Positions 25,240-33,190 are shown, counted from the first letter of the stretch. The stretch: 64,000 bases of DNA from Roseiarcus sp963823165 (GCA_963823165.1 CAWGKV010000012.1:1-64000), one strand, 5' to 3'. The notes: a model not told the origin generated them from the letters alone. Program-made: numbers and translations.

Positions 25240-26046
25240 TCAGCCCAGCGGCCCGGGGCCGAGGCGCGAGAGGTCAAAAGCGCTGACATCCCGGAGAAGC
25301 GCGATGAACCGGTGGACGCCGTAGTCCGCCGCCGCCTCGCCTTTCGCTGCGCTAGCCCTATCGGCTTCTCCGACGGCGCCGTCTTTATTGAGATCGCTCG
25401 CCATCCACGCAAAACCCAACGGCGGCTTGGACCGCAGGAGGGCAAAGTCACGCTCCATCCACTCCGACGCGCTCACGAAGTCCCGCGCCAGCTCCGTTTT
25501 CACGGCTTCAGGACGGAGAGCCAGCATCAACGACGTCTCGGCGTCGCCGCCGTGAACGCCATGCGCCATTTCGCGGGCCGAGAACAGGCCCTCGGGATAA
25601 CCGAGCCGCCTCCAGGACGCGTGGACCGCGAGCATACGCCAGCGAAGGCGCAGATTATACGTCACGGCCTCGATAGCGGCGACATTGCCGCCGTGCGAAT
25701 TCATGACGACGAGCTTGCGGCAGCCGGCGCGGGCGACGCCGTCGCCGATTTCGGTCCACGCGCGGATCGCGCTCTCGATGGAAAGCGACAGGGTCCCGGG
25801 GTATTCGCTGTGTTCGCCGGAGACGCCGACGGGTTGCAGGGGCAGAAAGAGCACTGGAAGATCCGCAGGAAGTTGCTCTGCCGCCCGCTTGACGCACCCT
25901 TCGTTGATCACGGCGTCGACGCCAGCCGGCAAATGCGGCCCGTGCTGCTCGATCGCCGCCACGGGCAGCACCGCGATGACCTTACTCATGTCGACGCGCC
26001 CGAAGTCAGGCCAAGTCATGTCGGCCCAATATTTCGTCGGCAACAT
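25240..26046 (-). CDS. Creatininase-family amidohydrolase
   Basis: 268 aa from ATG 26046; the longer frame upstream is not conserved. Metal-site motifs of the creatininase family are present: AAIEQHGPHLPAGVDAVI near residue 30 and MNSHGGNVAA near 117, plus HGGDAETSLML. Members hydrolyse cyclic or linear amides (creatinine, FAPy in riboflavin/F420 synthesis, mycofactocin precursor). Neighbours (ccrM, ruvC) give no pathway, so substrate is unknown. It is divergent from ruvC with 135 bases between. Confidence 0.85.
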   Translation of the reverse strand: MLPTKYWADMTWPDFGRVDMSKVIAVLPVAAIEQHGPHLPAGVDAVINEGCVKRAAEQLPADLPVLFLPLQPVGVSGEHSEYPGTLSLSIESAIRAWTEIGDGVARAGCRKLVVMNSHGGNVAAIEAVTYNLRLRWRMLAVHASWRRLGYPEGLFSAREMAHGVHGGDAETSLMLALRPEAVKTELARDFVSASEWMERDFALLRSKPPLGFAWMASDLNKDGAVGEADRASAAKGEAAADYGVHRFIALLRDVSAFDLSRLGPGPLG

Positions 26047-26181
26047 GGCCGGCCACTCCCTTCCCCTACGCCGAAGCCGCCTTAGCGCACCCCGCGGGCG
26101 GATGCCAGCAGCGTGATCTCGTCGGCAGGAAGGCGCGCTTCGGCAGCTAACACGGGCGCAAATTCGTATAAGGGACTTTCC

Positions 26182-26685
26182 ATGACCAGAGACGCGATTC
26201 GCATTCTCGGCGTCGACCCCGGTCTCCGCAACACTGGTTGGGGCCTGATCGAGGCCGTCGGCGCGCGCTTGAGCTTTCTCGACTGCGGCTCTATCCATAC
26301 CGACGCAGAGATCTCGCTGGCGGACAGGCTCGCCACGATCCATCGCGCTCTTACGGCGCTCGTCGAGCAAAATGCGCCGCACGAGGCGGCGGTCGAGGAG
26401 ACGTTCGTCAACCGCGACCCGCAGTCGGCCTTGAAGCTCGGACAGGCGCGGGGCGTCGCGCTCGCCGCGCTCGCGCTGAAGAGGCTTCTGGTCTCCGAAT
26501 ACGCCGCCAATCTAATCAAGAAGACAGTGGTCGGCGTGGGGCACGCGGAGAAGGGCCAGGTGGCGATGATGGTCAAGATGCTGTTGCCCGCTTCCAACGC
26601 GTCGGCCCCCGACGCCGCCGACGCGCTGGCGGTCGCCATCTGTCACGCGCAGCACAGGCGGGCGCGAGCGAGGGCCCCGACATGA
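26182..26685 (+). CDS. ruvC: Holliday junction resolvase
   Basis: 167 aa from ATG 26182 (MTRDAIRILGVDPGLRNTGW). Catalytic acids: Asp in ILGVDPG, Glu in AAVEETFVNRD, and the Asp pair in DAADALAVAICH. RuvC cuts Holliday junctions with RuvAB during recombination and repair. Its stop overlaps the ruvA start (ATGA), so the two are translationally coupled. Length and motifs are normal. Confidence 0.96.
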   Translation: MTRDAIRILGVDPGLRNTGWGLIEAVGARLSFLDCGSIHTDAEISLADRLATIHRALTALVEQNAPHEAAVEETFVNRDPQSALKLGQARGVALAALALKRLLVSEYAANLIKKTVVGVGHAEKGQVAMMVKMLLPASNASAPDAADALAVAICHAQHRRARARAPT

Positions 26686-27296
26686 TCGGCAAGCTTCGAG
26701 GCGTCGTGGGCGGCCTGGATGACGAAGGCCTGATACTGGATGTCAATGGCGTCGGCTACGTCGTCGCGGCCTCCGCCACCACGCTCCGCGCACTGCCGCC
26801 GATCGGCGAGCCCGCAGAGCTGCTGATTGAAACGCATGTGCGCGAGGACGCGATCAGGCTTTACGGATTCCTCACCGCCTCCGAGCGCGACTGGTTTCGT
26901 CTCCTGCAAAGCGTGCAGGGCGTCGGGGCGAAAGTCGCCCTGGGCATTCTCGGCGCCCTGAAGCCGGACGCGCTCTCGATCGCCATCGCCAGGCAGGACA
27001 AGGCGATGATGGCGCGCGCGCCCGGCGTCGGCGCCAAACTGGCCGCCAGGCTCGTGCTCGAGCTCAAGGACAAGGCGCCGGCGGCCGGCGCGGCAGGATT
27101 TCCGGGGTCTGGCGCGGACGCCGAAAGCCCGGCCAGGCTGCCCCGGGCGGCCGAGGACGCTATCCTCGCCCTTGTCGGCCTCGGCTACGCTCGCGCCCAG
27201 GCGGCGACGGCGATCGCCCGATGCGCAGCTGAGCTTGGCGAGGGGGCGCAGACGCCCGCCCTCATCCGGGCGGGGTTGAAGGAGCTGGCGCAGTAG
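26682..27296 (+). CDS. ruvA: Holliday junction branch migration protein RuvA
   Basis: 204 aa from ATG 26682 (MIGKLRGVVGGLDDEGLILDVNGVGY, part quoted). An OB-fold N-domain, two helix-hairpin-helix motifs (LQSVQGVGAKVALGIL and RAPGVGAKLAARLVLEL) and the C-terminal domain that contacts RuvB. RuvA tetramers bind the junction and load RuvB. RuvB does not follow directly: a toxin-antitoxin pair lies between, 46 bases after the ruvA stop. Confidence 0.96.
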   Translation: MIGKLRGVVGGLDDEGLILDVNGVGYVVAASATTLRALPPIGEPAELLIETHVREDAIRLYGFLTASERDWFRLLQSVQGVGAKVALGILGALKPDALSIAIARQDKAMMARAPGVGAKLAARLVLELKDKAPAAGAAGFPGSGADAESPARLPRAAEDAILALVGLGYARAQAATAIARCAAELGEGAQTPALIRAGLKELAQ

Positions 27297-27314
27297 CCAC
27301 TCTTACTATATTCA

Positions 27315-27322
27315 TATCGATA
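27315..27322. promoter_or_regulatory. Possible vapBC operator
   Basis: TATCGATA, an 8-base palindrome within an AT-rich patch (27302-27330), 20 bases before vapB. AbrB-type antitoxins commonly bind such dyads to repress their own operon. Short, so weak evidence. Confidence 0.35.
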
Positions 27323-27341
27323 GCAGATAGGTAAGGCTCCA

Positions 27342-27554
27342 ATGACAGCCGCGGCAACGCTTTCGTCGAAATATCAGGTCTCGATCCCAAAGGCTGTACG
27401 CGAGCGAATGGCGTGGAAGCCCGGCCAAAAGATTGCCTTCATTGCGAGGGCGGACGGCATTCTTATGGTTCCGATTCCTGAACGGGAGGCCTTGGCCGGA
27501 ATCGCGCGAGGCGCAAATCCGGAAGGTTACCGTGACCGTAACGATCGCTACTGA
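27342..27554 (+). CDS. vapB: VapB antitoxin (AbrB/SpoVT type)
   Basis: 70 aa. SSKYQVSIPKAVRERMAWKPGQK is the swapped-hairpin AbrB DNA-binding domain; the C-terminal tail should wrap the toxin. Its stop overlaps the vapC start by one base (TGATG). It lies between ruvA and ruvB, and transcription of ruvB may therefore depend partly on this unit. Stand-alone regulation is likely through its own operator. Confidence 0.9.
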   Translation: MTAAATLSSKYQVSIPKAVRERMAWKPGQKIAFIARADGILMVPIPEREALAGIARGANPEGYRDRNDRY

Positions 27555-27934
27555 TGCGTGTTGTCGATACGTCCGCTTGGATTGAATGGATGTTGGGCTC
27601 CCCAATCGGGAAGAGATTGTCGCCAGAACTTCCGGATGACGACCAATGGATCGTCCCAACCATTGTTCAATATGAGCTTGCTCGCTGGACCGCGCGCGAA
27701 CTTCCGGAATTCGCGGCCACCGCCGCGTTGGCCTTCTCGACGCAGCTCGTGGTCAAGCCATTGGATACGCACCTGGCGACGAGGGCGGCGGATTACGGCC
27801 AAAAGCATAAGCTCGCCTTAGCGGATTCCATCATATACGCGACGGCGATGGAGGCGAGCGCAGACCTGCTGACCTGTGACGCGCATTTCGCCGAACTGCC
27901 CGGCGTAGTCTATTTCGCGAAGACTGCGCAATGA
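27554..27934 (+). CDS. vapC: VapC toxin (PIN-domain ribonuclease)
   Basis: 126 aa. PIN acidic residues: VVDTSAWIEW at the N-terminus, Glu in QYELARW, Asp in LALADSIIYATA and LTCDAHF. VapC toxins cut tRNA or rRNA when freed from VapB. Length is normal and nothing is broken. It ends 85 bases before ruvB. Confidence 0.92.
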   Translation: MRVVDTSAWIEWMLGSPIGKRLSPELPDDDQWIVPTIVQYELARWTARELPEFAATAALAFSTQLVVKPLDTHLATRAADYGQKHKLALADSIIYATAMEASADLLTCDAHFAELPGVVYFAKTAQ

Positions 27935-28019
27935 GAGCGTCGCTCCGGCGCTCCTTCCCGGCGCCGAGCGTTATGGCGCTCATGTTCGCAGCGCCCGTCA
28001 AGTCCCGCGGAGGGGCCTG

Positions 28020-29054
28020 ATGGCCGACGCGCCGCGCCGTCTCATCTCCGCCGAGAAGCGCCCCGAAGACGATGCGGCGCTGCGTCCGCAAGTTCTGGCC
28101 GATTTCACCGGCCAGGAAGCGGCGCGCAAGAACCTGAAGATCTTCATCGAGTCGGCAAAGGCGCGGGGCGAGGCGCTCGACCACGTGCTGTTCGTCGGGC
28201 CGCCCGGCCTCGGCAAGACGACGCTCGCCCAGATCGTGGCGCGCGAGCTCGGCGTCAGTTTCCGCTCAACCTCGGGGCCGGTGATAGCAAGAGCCGGCGA
28301 CCTCGCCGCGCAGCTGACCAACCTCGAGCCGCGCGACGTCCTGTTCATAGACGAGATCCATCGCCTCAATCCGGCGGTCGAGGAAATCCTTTATCCTGCG
28401 ATGGAGGACTTTCAGCTCGACCTGATCATCGGCGCCGGACCTGCGGCGCGATCGGTGAAGATCGACCTCGCCAAATTCACCCTGATCGGCGCGACGACGC
28501 GCGCCGGACTGTTGACCACGCCGCTGCGCGACCGCTTCGGCATCCCCGTGCGGCTCAATTTCTATACGACCGAGGAGCTGCAAAGCATCGTCGCGCGCGG
28601 CGCCCGCGTGATCGGCCTCGCGCTCGCCGAGGAAGGCGCGAATGAAATCGCCAGGCGGTCGCGCGGCACCCCTCGCATCGCGACCAGGCTCTTGCGCCGC
28701 GTGCGGGATTTCGCCACCGTCGACGGCGCGAAAGTGGTGACCCGGGCGCTGGCGGACAGCGCGCTGCGCCTTCTTGACGTCGACCCGATCGGGCTCGACC
28801 AGATGGACCGCCGATATCTCGACGCCATCGCGATCAAATTCGCCGGCGGGCCGGTCGGGGTCGAGACCATTGCGGCGGCCCTCTCGGAGCCGCGCGACGC
28901 GATCGAGGACATCATCGAACCCTACCTCATCCAGCAGGGTTTCGTGCAACGCACCCCGCGCGGCCGGCTCCTCACTTCACATGCGTTCCGGCATCTCGGC
29001 TTGGCCGAGCCCAAGCGTGAGGGGCCGCAAGCGAACTTGTTCGAGGACGAATAA
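28020..29054 (+). CDS. ruvB: Holliday junction branch migration ATPase
   Basis: 344 aa AAA+ motor. Walker A VGPPGLGKTTLA (about residue 60), Walker B VLFIDEIHRL, sensor 1 GATTRAG and the arginine-finger region LRDRFG; a winged helix at the C-terminus (TPRGRLLTSHAFRHLG). It drives branch migration on RuvA-bound junctions. GGAGGGG lies just before ATG 28020. It is separated from ruvCA only by the vapBC insertion. Confidence 0.96.
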   Translation: MADAPRRLISAEKRPEDDAALRPQVLADFTGQEAARKNLKIFIESAKARGEALDHVLFVGPPGLGKTTLAQIVARELGVSFRSTSGPVIARAGDLAAQLTNLEPRDVLFIDEIHRLNPAVEEILYPAMEDFQLDLIIGAGPAARSVKIDLAKFTLIGATTRAGLLTTPLRDRFGIPVRLNFYTTEELQSIVARGARVIGLALAEEGANEIARRSRGTPRIATRLLRRVRDFATVDGAKVVTRALADSALRLLDVDPIGLDQMDRRYLDAIAIKFAGGPVGVETIAAALSEPRDAIEDIIEPYLIQQGFVQRTPRGRLLTSHAFRHLGLAEPKREGPQANLFEDE

Positions 29055-29068
29055 GACGGTAACCACCA

Positions 29069-29129
29069 GTCATTGCGAGGCGAAGCCGAAGCAATCCATT
29101 GTCTCGTCGCTGCGCTCCTCCGCAATGAC
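29069..29129. repeat. REP-like palindrome
   Basis: GTCATTGCG (29069-29077) and CGCAATGAC (29121-29129) bracket 'aggcgaagccgaagcaatcc...cgtcgctgcgctcctc'. Same family as 9151-9189. It lies between ruvB and the small membrane protein gene and may act as a stem-loop in the transcript. Confidence 0.8.
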
Positions 29130-29152
29130 GGGCGCAATCCCAGGACCGCGAC

Positions 29153-29308
29153 TTGCCGAGTCTCATCCGTTTTCTCGTCGCCTGCGCTGTGCTGGCCGGC
29201 CTTGTCTATGCCGGCCTGTTTGCACTGGCGAACTACGTTAAACTGAAGCCGCGCGAGATCACTCAGACGATCCAGCTGCCGAAGGCCGACAACAAGGCAG
29301 AGAAATGA
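29153..29308 (+). CDS. Small single-span membrane protein upstream of xerD
   Basis: A 51-aa ORF from TTG 29153 to TGA 29306-29308. It reads LPSLIRFLVACAVLAG, continues as a hydrophobic helix (VYAGLFALANYV) and ends in a polar tail PREITQTIQLPKADNKAEK. A short protein of this type before xerD is familiar from Hyphomicrobiales genomes (recall, not checked). Its stop overlaps the xerD start (ATGA), a strong sign that it is translated. Function unknown. Confidence 0.7.
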   Translation: MPSLIRFLVACAVLAGLVYAGLFALANYVKLKPREITQTIQLPKADNKAEK

Positions 29309-30252
29309 CTGCGCCGGCAAGTCGCCTCGTGATCGGGTTTCTCGATGCGCTCGCCTCGGAGCGCGGCGCTAGCGCCAATACGCTCGAGGCCTACCACCGC
29401 GATCTTTCCGACTACGAAAGTCATCTCGTCGCCCAGGGGACGGATGCGCTGAAAGCCGGCGCGGCGCAGGTGGAAGGCTATCTCACATCGCGAGGCGCGG
29501 ACGGGTTGAGCGCCGCTTCGCTCGCCCGCCGGCTGTCCGCCGTCCGCCAATTCCACAAGCATCTTTACGCAGAGGGGTTTCGGCGCGACGATCCGACGCT
29601 GCCGATCGACGGGCCGCGCCGCGCCCGGCCGCTGCCGAAGGTGCTGACGGTCGAAGACGTCGATCGGCTGATCCGAACTGCCCGCGAAGGCCTCGACGTC
29701 TCGGAGAGGCCGTTGCGCGAGCGGCTCGCCGCCGCCCGCATGGCGTGCCTGATCGAACTCATATACGGCTCGGGCCTGCGGGTGTCCGAGGCGCTTTCCC
29801 TGCCGAAGTCCGTGGCGCGCGCGAAGGAGCCCGTTGTCGCGGTGCGCGGCAAAGGCGGCAAGGAGCGCCTTGCGCCGCTTTCCTCCCCCTCTCGCGCCGC
29901 AATCGACGCATACCGCGCTCTCCTCACCGAAGCATCCCCGGCCATGGCGGCTTCTCCCTGGCTTTTTCCCGCCGACAGCGCGAGCGGGCATATGACCCGG
30001 CAGGGCTTTGCCCGCGATCTGAAGCTCGTCGCTTCGGCCGCCGGCCTTTCGCCTGCGCGCGTCAGCCCGCACGTGCTGCGCCACGCCTTCGCGAGCCACC
30101 TCCTGCAGAACGGCGCGGATCTGCGCGTCGTTCAGGACCTTCTCGGCCACGCCGACATTTCGACCACCCAGATCTACACCCACGTGCTCGATGAACGCGC
30201 CCGGGCGATGGTCCGCGATCTGCATCCGATGAACGACCCGGACGAGACGTGA
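29305..30252 (+). CDS. xerD: Tyrosine recombinase XerD
   Basis: 315 aa. N-terminal SAM-like DNA-binding domain (residues 1-95), then the catalytic domain with Arg in YGSGLRVSEALSL, Lys in VRGKGGKERLAP, His-x-x-Arg in HVLRHAFASHLL, His in LLGHADISTT and nucleophile Tyr in QIYTHV. With XerC it resolves chromosome dimers at dif. Nothing nearby suggests an integrase of a mobile element. Translationally coupled to the small upstream ORF and to the DUF167 gene downstream. Confidence 0.93.
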   Translation: MTAPASRLVIGFLDALASERGASANTLEAYHRDLSDYESHLVAQGTDALKAGAAQVEGYLTSRGADGLSAASLARRLSAVRQFHKHLYAEGFRRDDPTLPIDGPRRARPLPKVLTVEDVDRLIRTAREGLDVSERPLRERLAAARMACLIELIYGSGLRVSEALSLPKSVARAKEPVVAVRGKGGKERLAPLSSPSRAAIDAYRALLTEASPAMAASPWLFPADSASGHMTRQGFARDLKLVASAAGLSPARVSPHVLRHAFASHLLQNGADLRVVQDLLGHADISTTQIYTHVLDERARAMVRDLHPMNDPDET

Positions 30253-30578
30253 GCGACGAACCCTGGCGACCGACTCTCGACGGAATCGTCATCGCTTGCC
30301 GTTTGACGCCCAAAGGCGGGCGCGATGCTATCGACGGCGTGACGAGGCTCTCCGACGGGACGAGTGTGCTTCTCGCGCGCGTGCGCAGCGTCCCCGAGGA
30401 CGGCCGCGCCAACGACGCCCTCTGCGCGCTTTTCGCGGCCAGGCTCGGCATCCCGCTCTCTCGCGTCCGGGTCGACGCTGGCGCAAAGAGCAGGCTGAAG
30501 CAGATCGCCGTCACGGGTGACCCGGCCGCGCTCATAGCGCGGCTGCGGACGCTTCAGAGCGGTGTCCGAACGGACTGA
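30249..30578 (+). CDS. DUF167 (YggU) family protein
   Basis: 109 aa from GTG 30249, which overlaps the xerD stop (GTGA). Conserved family pattern: RLTPKGGRDAIDGV, LLARVRSVPEDGRANDAL, and the basic C-terminal block GAKSRLKQIAVTGD. The fold is known but no biochemical role is established. It is the last gene of the ruv-xerD stretch before the decayed region. Confidence 0.9.
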   Translation: MSDEPWRPTLDGIVIACRLTPKGGRDAIDGVTRLSDGTSVLLARVRSVPEDGRANDALCALFAARLGIPLSRVRVDAGAKSRLKQIAVTGDPAALIARLRTLQSGVRTD

Positions 30579-30810
30579 ATCGACCAGGGAATTCCCGAAT
30601 CCAAAAGAGTTCTGGTTCATGATCCCCGCCGCGCGTGGGAGGCGGCCTCGGCCGGTCGCATCGACCGCGTGGAAGGCGGCGACCCGATGCGGTCAACTGG
30701 AAGCTGACCGGAGCGGCCCGCCCGGACTGGACGGAGTTCGCCGCGCGAGGGCCGCTCCGGACGCCCCGAGGGCGGCGGAACGCCATGGAGCCGACGCCAC
30801 GTTGGACGAC

Positions 30811-30894
30811 GAATCCAAGCCAGGGAACACTCCGCCAAAGGCTCGGATAGCCGGAGCAAAGCCAGGGATAGCCGGAACAAAGCAAAAGTGTTCC
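30811..30894. repeat. Four tandem 21-bp units, diverged copy C
   Basis: Units begin gaatcca, ccgccaa, ggagcaa and ggaacaa with cores such as agccagggata. After the fourth unit comes 'atgaattggggtttttcaagg', which matches the tail of copy B (gcatgaattaagccttttcaagg). The minus strand encodes heptads CSGYPWL, CSGYPSL and WRSVPWL. Same size (84 bases) and same tail as copies A and B, so one family. Confidence 0.7.
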
Positions 30895-30961
30895 ATGAAT
30901 TGGGGTTTTTCAAGGGCTTAGGCCGGAATCCAAATTGTTTTTGTTTTGCAGCTCCCAAGCC

Positions 30962-31104
30962 CCACCGCCCTCGCCCTGAGGAGCCCGCGAAGCGGGCGTC
31001 TCGAAGGGCGCTCGCGGCCAGTGAGCATCCCCTTCGCCTGGCTCAGGGCAGGCTTTCGAGGCCCTTTGCCTTCGACAAAGGGCGCCTCAGGATGAGGTCG
31101 GTGG
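30962..31104. repeat. MITE-like element with 22-bp terminal inverted repeats
   Basis: The left end (ccaccgccctcgccctgagg) and the reverse complement of the right end (ccaccgacctcatcctgagg) agree at about 18 of 22 bases. The interior has a GCCCGC-GAA-GCGGGC hairpin (30983-30997) and no ORF. The 'cctgaggagcccgcgaagcgggcg' text is a well-known kind of dispersed repeat in alphaproteobacteria. Confidence 0.65.
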
Positions 31105-31647
31105 AACTGAATCCCGCGATCTTCGCCCCTGCTTGGGTTTTGCAGCTCCCAAGCAGGCTGGGGCGTCATCCCCTCCACCGCCCGTCTGTCGACGGGCTAT
31201 GGGCAGTCCCCCTCCCCCGCAAGATCCTGCCACAGGCGTCGAGCCGTCGCTTGACGGCCAGCGCCCTAGTTTCGTCCATACCTGCCTCGCTCAACACGTC
31301 CGCCTCCGGATGTTTCCTGCATTATGTTCCTCATATGTTCTTTGGGCAAGATAATTTTCCAAAATAATTTTCAAGGCGGCCTCGCCGGCCGCCGCTGACG
31401 TATCTCGCGGAAAAGCCCATCGAGATCGGCTGCGAAGGTCGGTGGAGAGCCGCGAACCACCGCTCCGAGCCGTCAGGCGTTACAGTGACGGTCCATTTTA
31501 CGTCGCGGCTTCGGTCGCTCCGTCGTCTTTGGGCTCGGGCCCCCGCTCGAAGGCGTGGAGGCGGCGTCGTGTCCTTATTTCCAGCGCGACGAGGAACGTG
31601 TCCGAACCGACCGGCAGGCCAACGCTCTCGCCTTTGCGTGAGGCGCG

Positions 31648-31720
31648 TCGGCGCCGGCGAGCCGGCTGTAGCCGACGACGTCCGCCACCAGAATCGCCGC
31701 GAGCTTCCGGGTCTCGCTCA
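31648..31720 (-). pseudogene. Fragment of an adenylate/guanylate cyclase gene (5' end only)
   Basis: The minus strand from ATG 31720 reads MSETRKLAAILVADVVGYSRL and AGAD, the start of class III cyclases of the TPR-containing type. After about 25 codons similarity stops and the frame ends (..SSSRWK, stop near 31593). A second, similar start is at 32837. Clearly a remnant. Confidence 0.7.
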
Positions 31721-31881
31721 TTGCGCCGCGCTCCGCTGCGGAACACTAGTACAAGTTGACCGTCATTTCAGCAGCCGCCGGCGCCCATTTGCTCGGCAAT
31801 CGCGCAAGCGAGGCGTTCGCTTGGGGTCTCCCTTGTCCCGGCAGAACCGCGCCTCTGGTCGGTCGGACGACCCCGTGCTAT

Positions 31882-31909
31882 GTAATACATCTCCTTCCGG
31901 AGGTATTAC
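31882..31909. promoter_or_regulatory. Inverted repeat, probable operator of the second vapB
   Basis: GTAATAC (31882-31888) and GTATTAC (31903-31909) are perfect arms 14 bases apart, ending 11 bases before the vapB ATG at 31921. The centre contains a ribosome-site-like GGAGG. Placement fits autorepression by the AbrB-type antitoxin. Confidence 0.6.
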
Positions 31910-31920
31910 GGAGCCTGCAA

Positions 31921-32157
31921 ATGGCAGTGACGGTGACGCGTAAGGGTCAGGTGACGATCCCGAAGCTAGTACGTGACCGCCTCGGCATCAATCCGGGTAG
32001 CAAGGTCGATTTCGAGGTCGCCGAGGACGGTCGCGCTTTCTTGCGGCGGGTCGGCAAAACCGCGGTCAAGCCAAGCCGCTTCGAGCGGATGCGAGGCACG
32101 GCGACGAGCGGGCTCACGACGGAGGAGATCATGGGGTTGACCCGCGGCGACAACTGA
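31921..32157 (+). CDS. vapB: AbrB-type antitoxin of a broken vapBC pair
   Basis: 78 aa from ATG 31921. TVTRKGQVTIPKLVRDRLGI followed by GSKVDFEVAEDGRAFLRRV is the AbrB DNA-binding hairpin; the tail (MRGTATSGLTTEEIMGLTRGD) is typical of toxin-wrapping segments. The longer frame from 31756 is not conserved. Its stop overlaps the toxin start (TGATGA). The antitoxin is intact but the toxin is not, so it may survive as a solitary regulator. Confidence 0.85.
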   Translation: MAVTVTRKGQVTIPKLVRDRLGINPGSKVDFEVAEDGRAFLRRVGKTAVKPSRFERMRGTATSGLTTEEIMGLTRGDN

Positions 32158-32565
32158 TGACGCTCGTCGACACGAACGTTCTCCTCGACGTCGCCACGAA
32201 CGACCCGAAATGGGCGGCGTGGTCTTTGCTTCAACCGGACGCGGCCGCGATTCGAGGCCCGGTGCTGATCAATGCCGTGGTTTATGCATTCGATCGGATA
32301 TGCTCGCATCGAGGAGGTCGACAAGGTTATTGCGGATGTCGATCTGAGGCTCGCGGACACGCCGCGCCCCGGCTCTTTTCCTGTCCGGCAAGGCGTTTCA
32401 GATTTATCGGGCGCGAGGCGGCGCGGCACGAGCGTTCTGCCCGACTTCTTCATTGGGGCGCACGCGGCTGTCGCGCGGTTCGTGTTGCTCACGCGCGATT
32501 CGCGCCGGTACAGGGCTTACTTTCTCGGGGTGGAGCTCATTGCGCCGAACGAATCCGAGCGGTGA
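32157..32565 (+). pseudogene. vapC: VapC (PIN) toxin gene disrupted by several frameshifts
   Basis: It begins MTLVDTNVLLDVATNDPKW (PIN start) in frame with ATG 32157 and continues to INAVVYA at about 32286. The next segment, IGYARIEEVDKVIADVDLRL, is in another frame. LFLSGKAFQIYRARGG is in the third frame (about 32375-32420). Then LPDFFIGAHAAVA, LLTRDSRRYRAYF and VELIAP return to the second frame and end at 32565. Three shifts mean no functional toxin. Confidence 0.85.
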
Positions 32566-32639
32566 CAGTCCACGCGGAATTGTGTGGATCGCCTGACGGG
32601 TCGCAGCGTTGCTCCACATTGCGACATGGGCTGGATTGC

Positions 32640-32837
32640 GCTGCGGAACTCGATAATGATCCCGTCGCCGGCGCCCTTGACGATGCGGCTGTGATGGGCG
32701 GCGACGGCCGGGTCGATGAGGTCACTGCGCAGGCCCCACAGACGCGCAAGTGTGCGCTCCTCGTCCGCGCCCGCGAGCCGGCTGTAGCCGACGACGTCCG
32801 CGACCAAAATCGCCGCGAGCTTGCGGGTCTCGGTCAT
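32640..32837 (-). pseudogene. Adenylate/guanylate cyclase gene, 5' fragment
   Basis: From ATG 32837 the minus strand reads MTETRKLAAILVADVVGYSR, LAGADEERTLARLWGLRSDL and IVKGAGDGIIIEFRSA: the first third of a class III cyclase catalytic domain with the first metal Asp. Similarity stops near 32640, so the catalytic core is incomplete. Its ATG overlaps the stop of the TPR fragment upstream (ATGA), as if two cyclase genes once formed a tandem operon. Confidence 0.75.
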
Positions 32838-33190
32838 TCCTCGGCAAAGCCCGCCCTGCGGAAACCTTCGTCCCGCTTCGGAATGACATAGGCGGTGTGA
32901 GTCTCGGCGACGAACGGCTTCGCCTCGTCCATCTTGCCCAAGAGCGCGTAGGCGGCGGCGAAGTTGGCATAGTTCCAGAACGTGTGAAGCCGGCGTCGAG
33001 CGATTTTCGGTACTCCGCAATAGCAGCTTCGGGACGACCCGCGCCGAGTTCTGCCTCGCCGAGAACTGTATGAAAGACCGGCGCCCACGGATCGCGCTCG
33101 GACAGGGGCGCTCGCATGCCGACCGCGATCCGGGCCCGACGGAAGTTCAGCCCGATCGGACCAAGTTTTTCACGGTCTGCGCTGGCGGCC
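32834..33190 (-). pseudogene. C-terminal TPR fragment of a cyclase-type gene
   Basis: The minus strand reads RRARIAVGMRAPLSERDPWA, LGEAELGAGRPEAAIAEYRKSL and DAGFTR in one frame, then after a shift near 32985-33000 WNYANFAAAYALLGKMDEAK and YVIPKRDEGFRRAGFAEE, ending at 32834. This is the TPR-containing end typical of CHASE/TPR adenylate cyclases. The N-terminal part is missing beyond 33190. One internal frameshift plus truncation make it a pseudogene. Confidence 0.75.

Larger units (their letters stand above)
30579..31647. other. Non-coding, repeat-rich region after DUF167
   Basis: No convincing gene. It holds a strong stem-loop (CCGGAGCGGCCC/GGGCCGCTCCGG, 30708-30760), a diverged 21-bp array (30811-30894), a MITE-like inverted-repeat element (30962-31104), and a hairpin GCCCGTC-TGTC-GACGGGC (31180-31197). 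AT-rich sequence follows at 31315-31370. All frames on both strands look like repeat translation. Confidence 0.65.

Noticed and set aside
29305..30252. xerD as the integrase of a mobile island
   Set aside because: Sequence and context (small ORF, DUF167) match chromosomal XerD; no attachment repeats or cargo tied to it.
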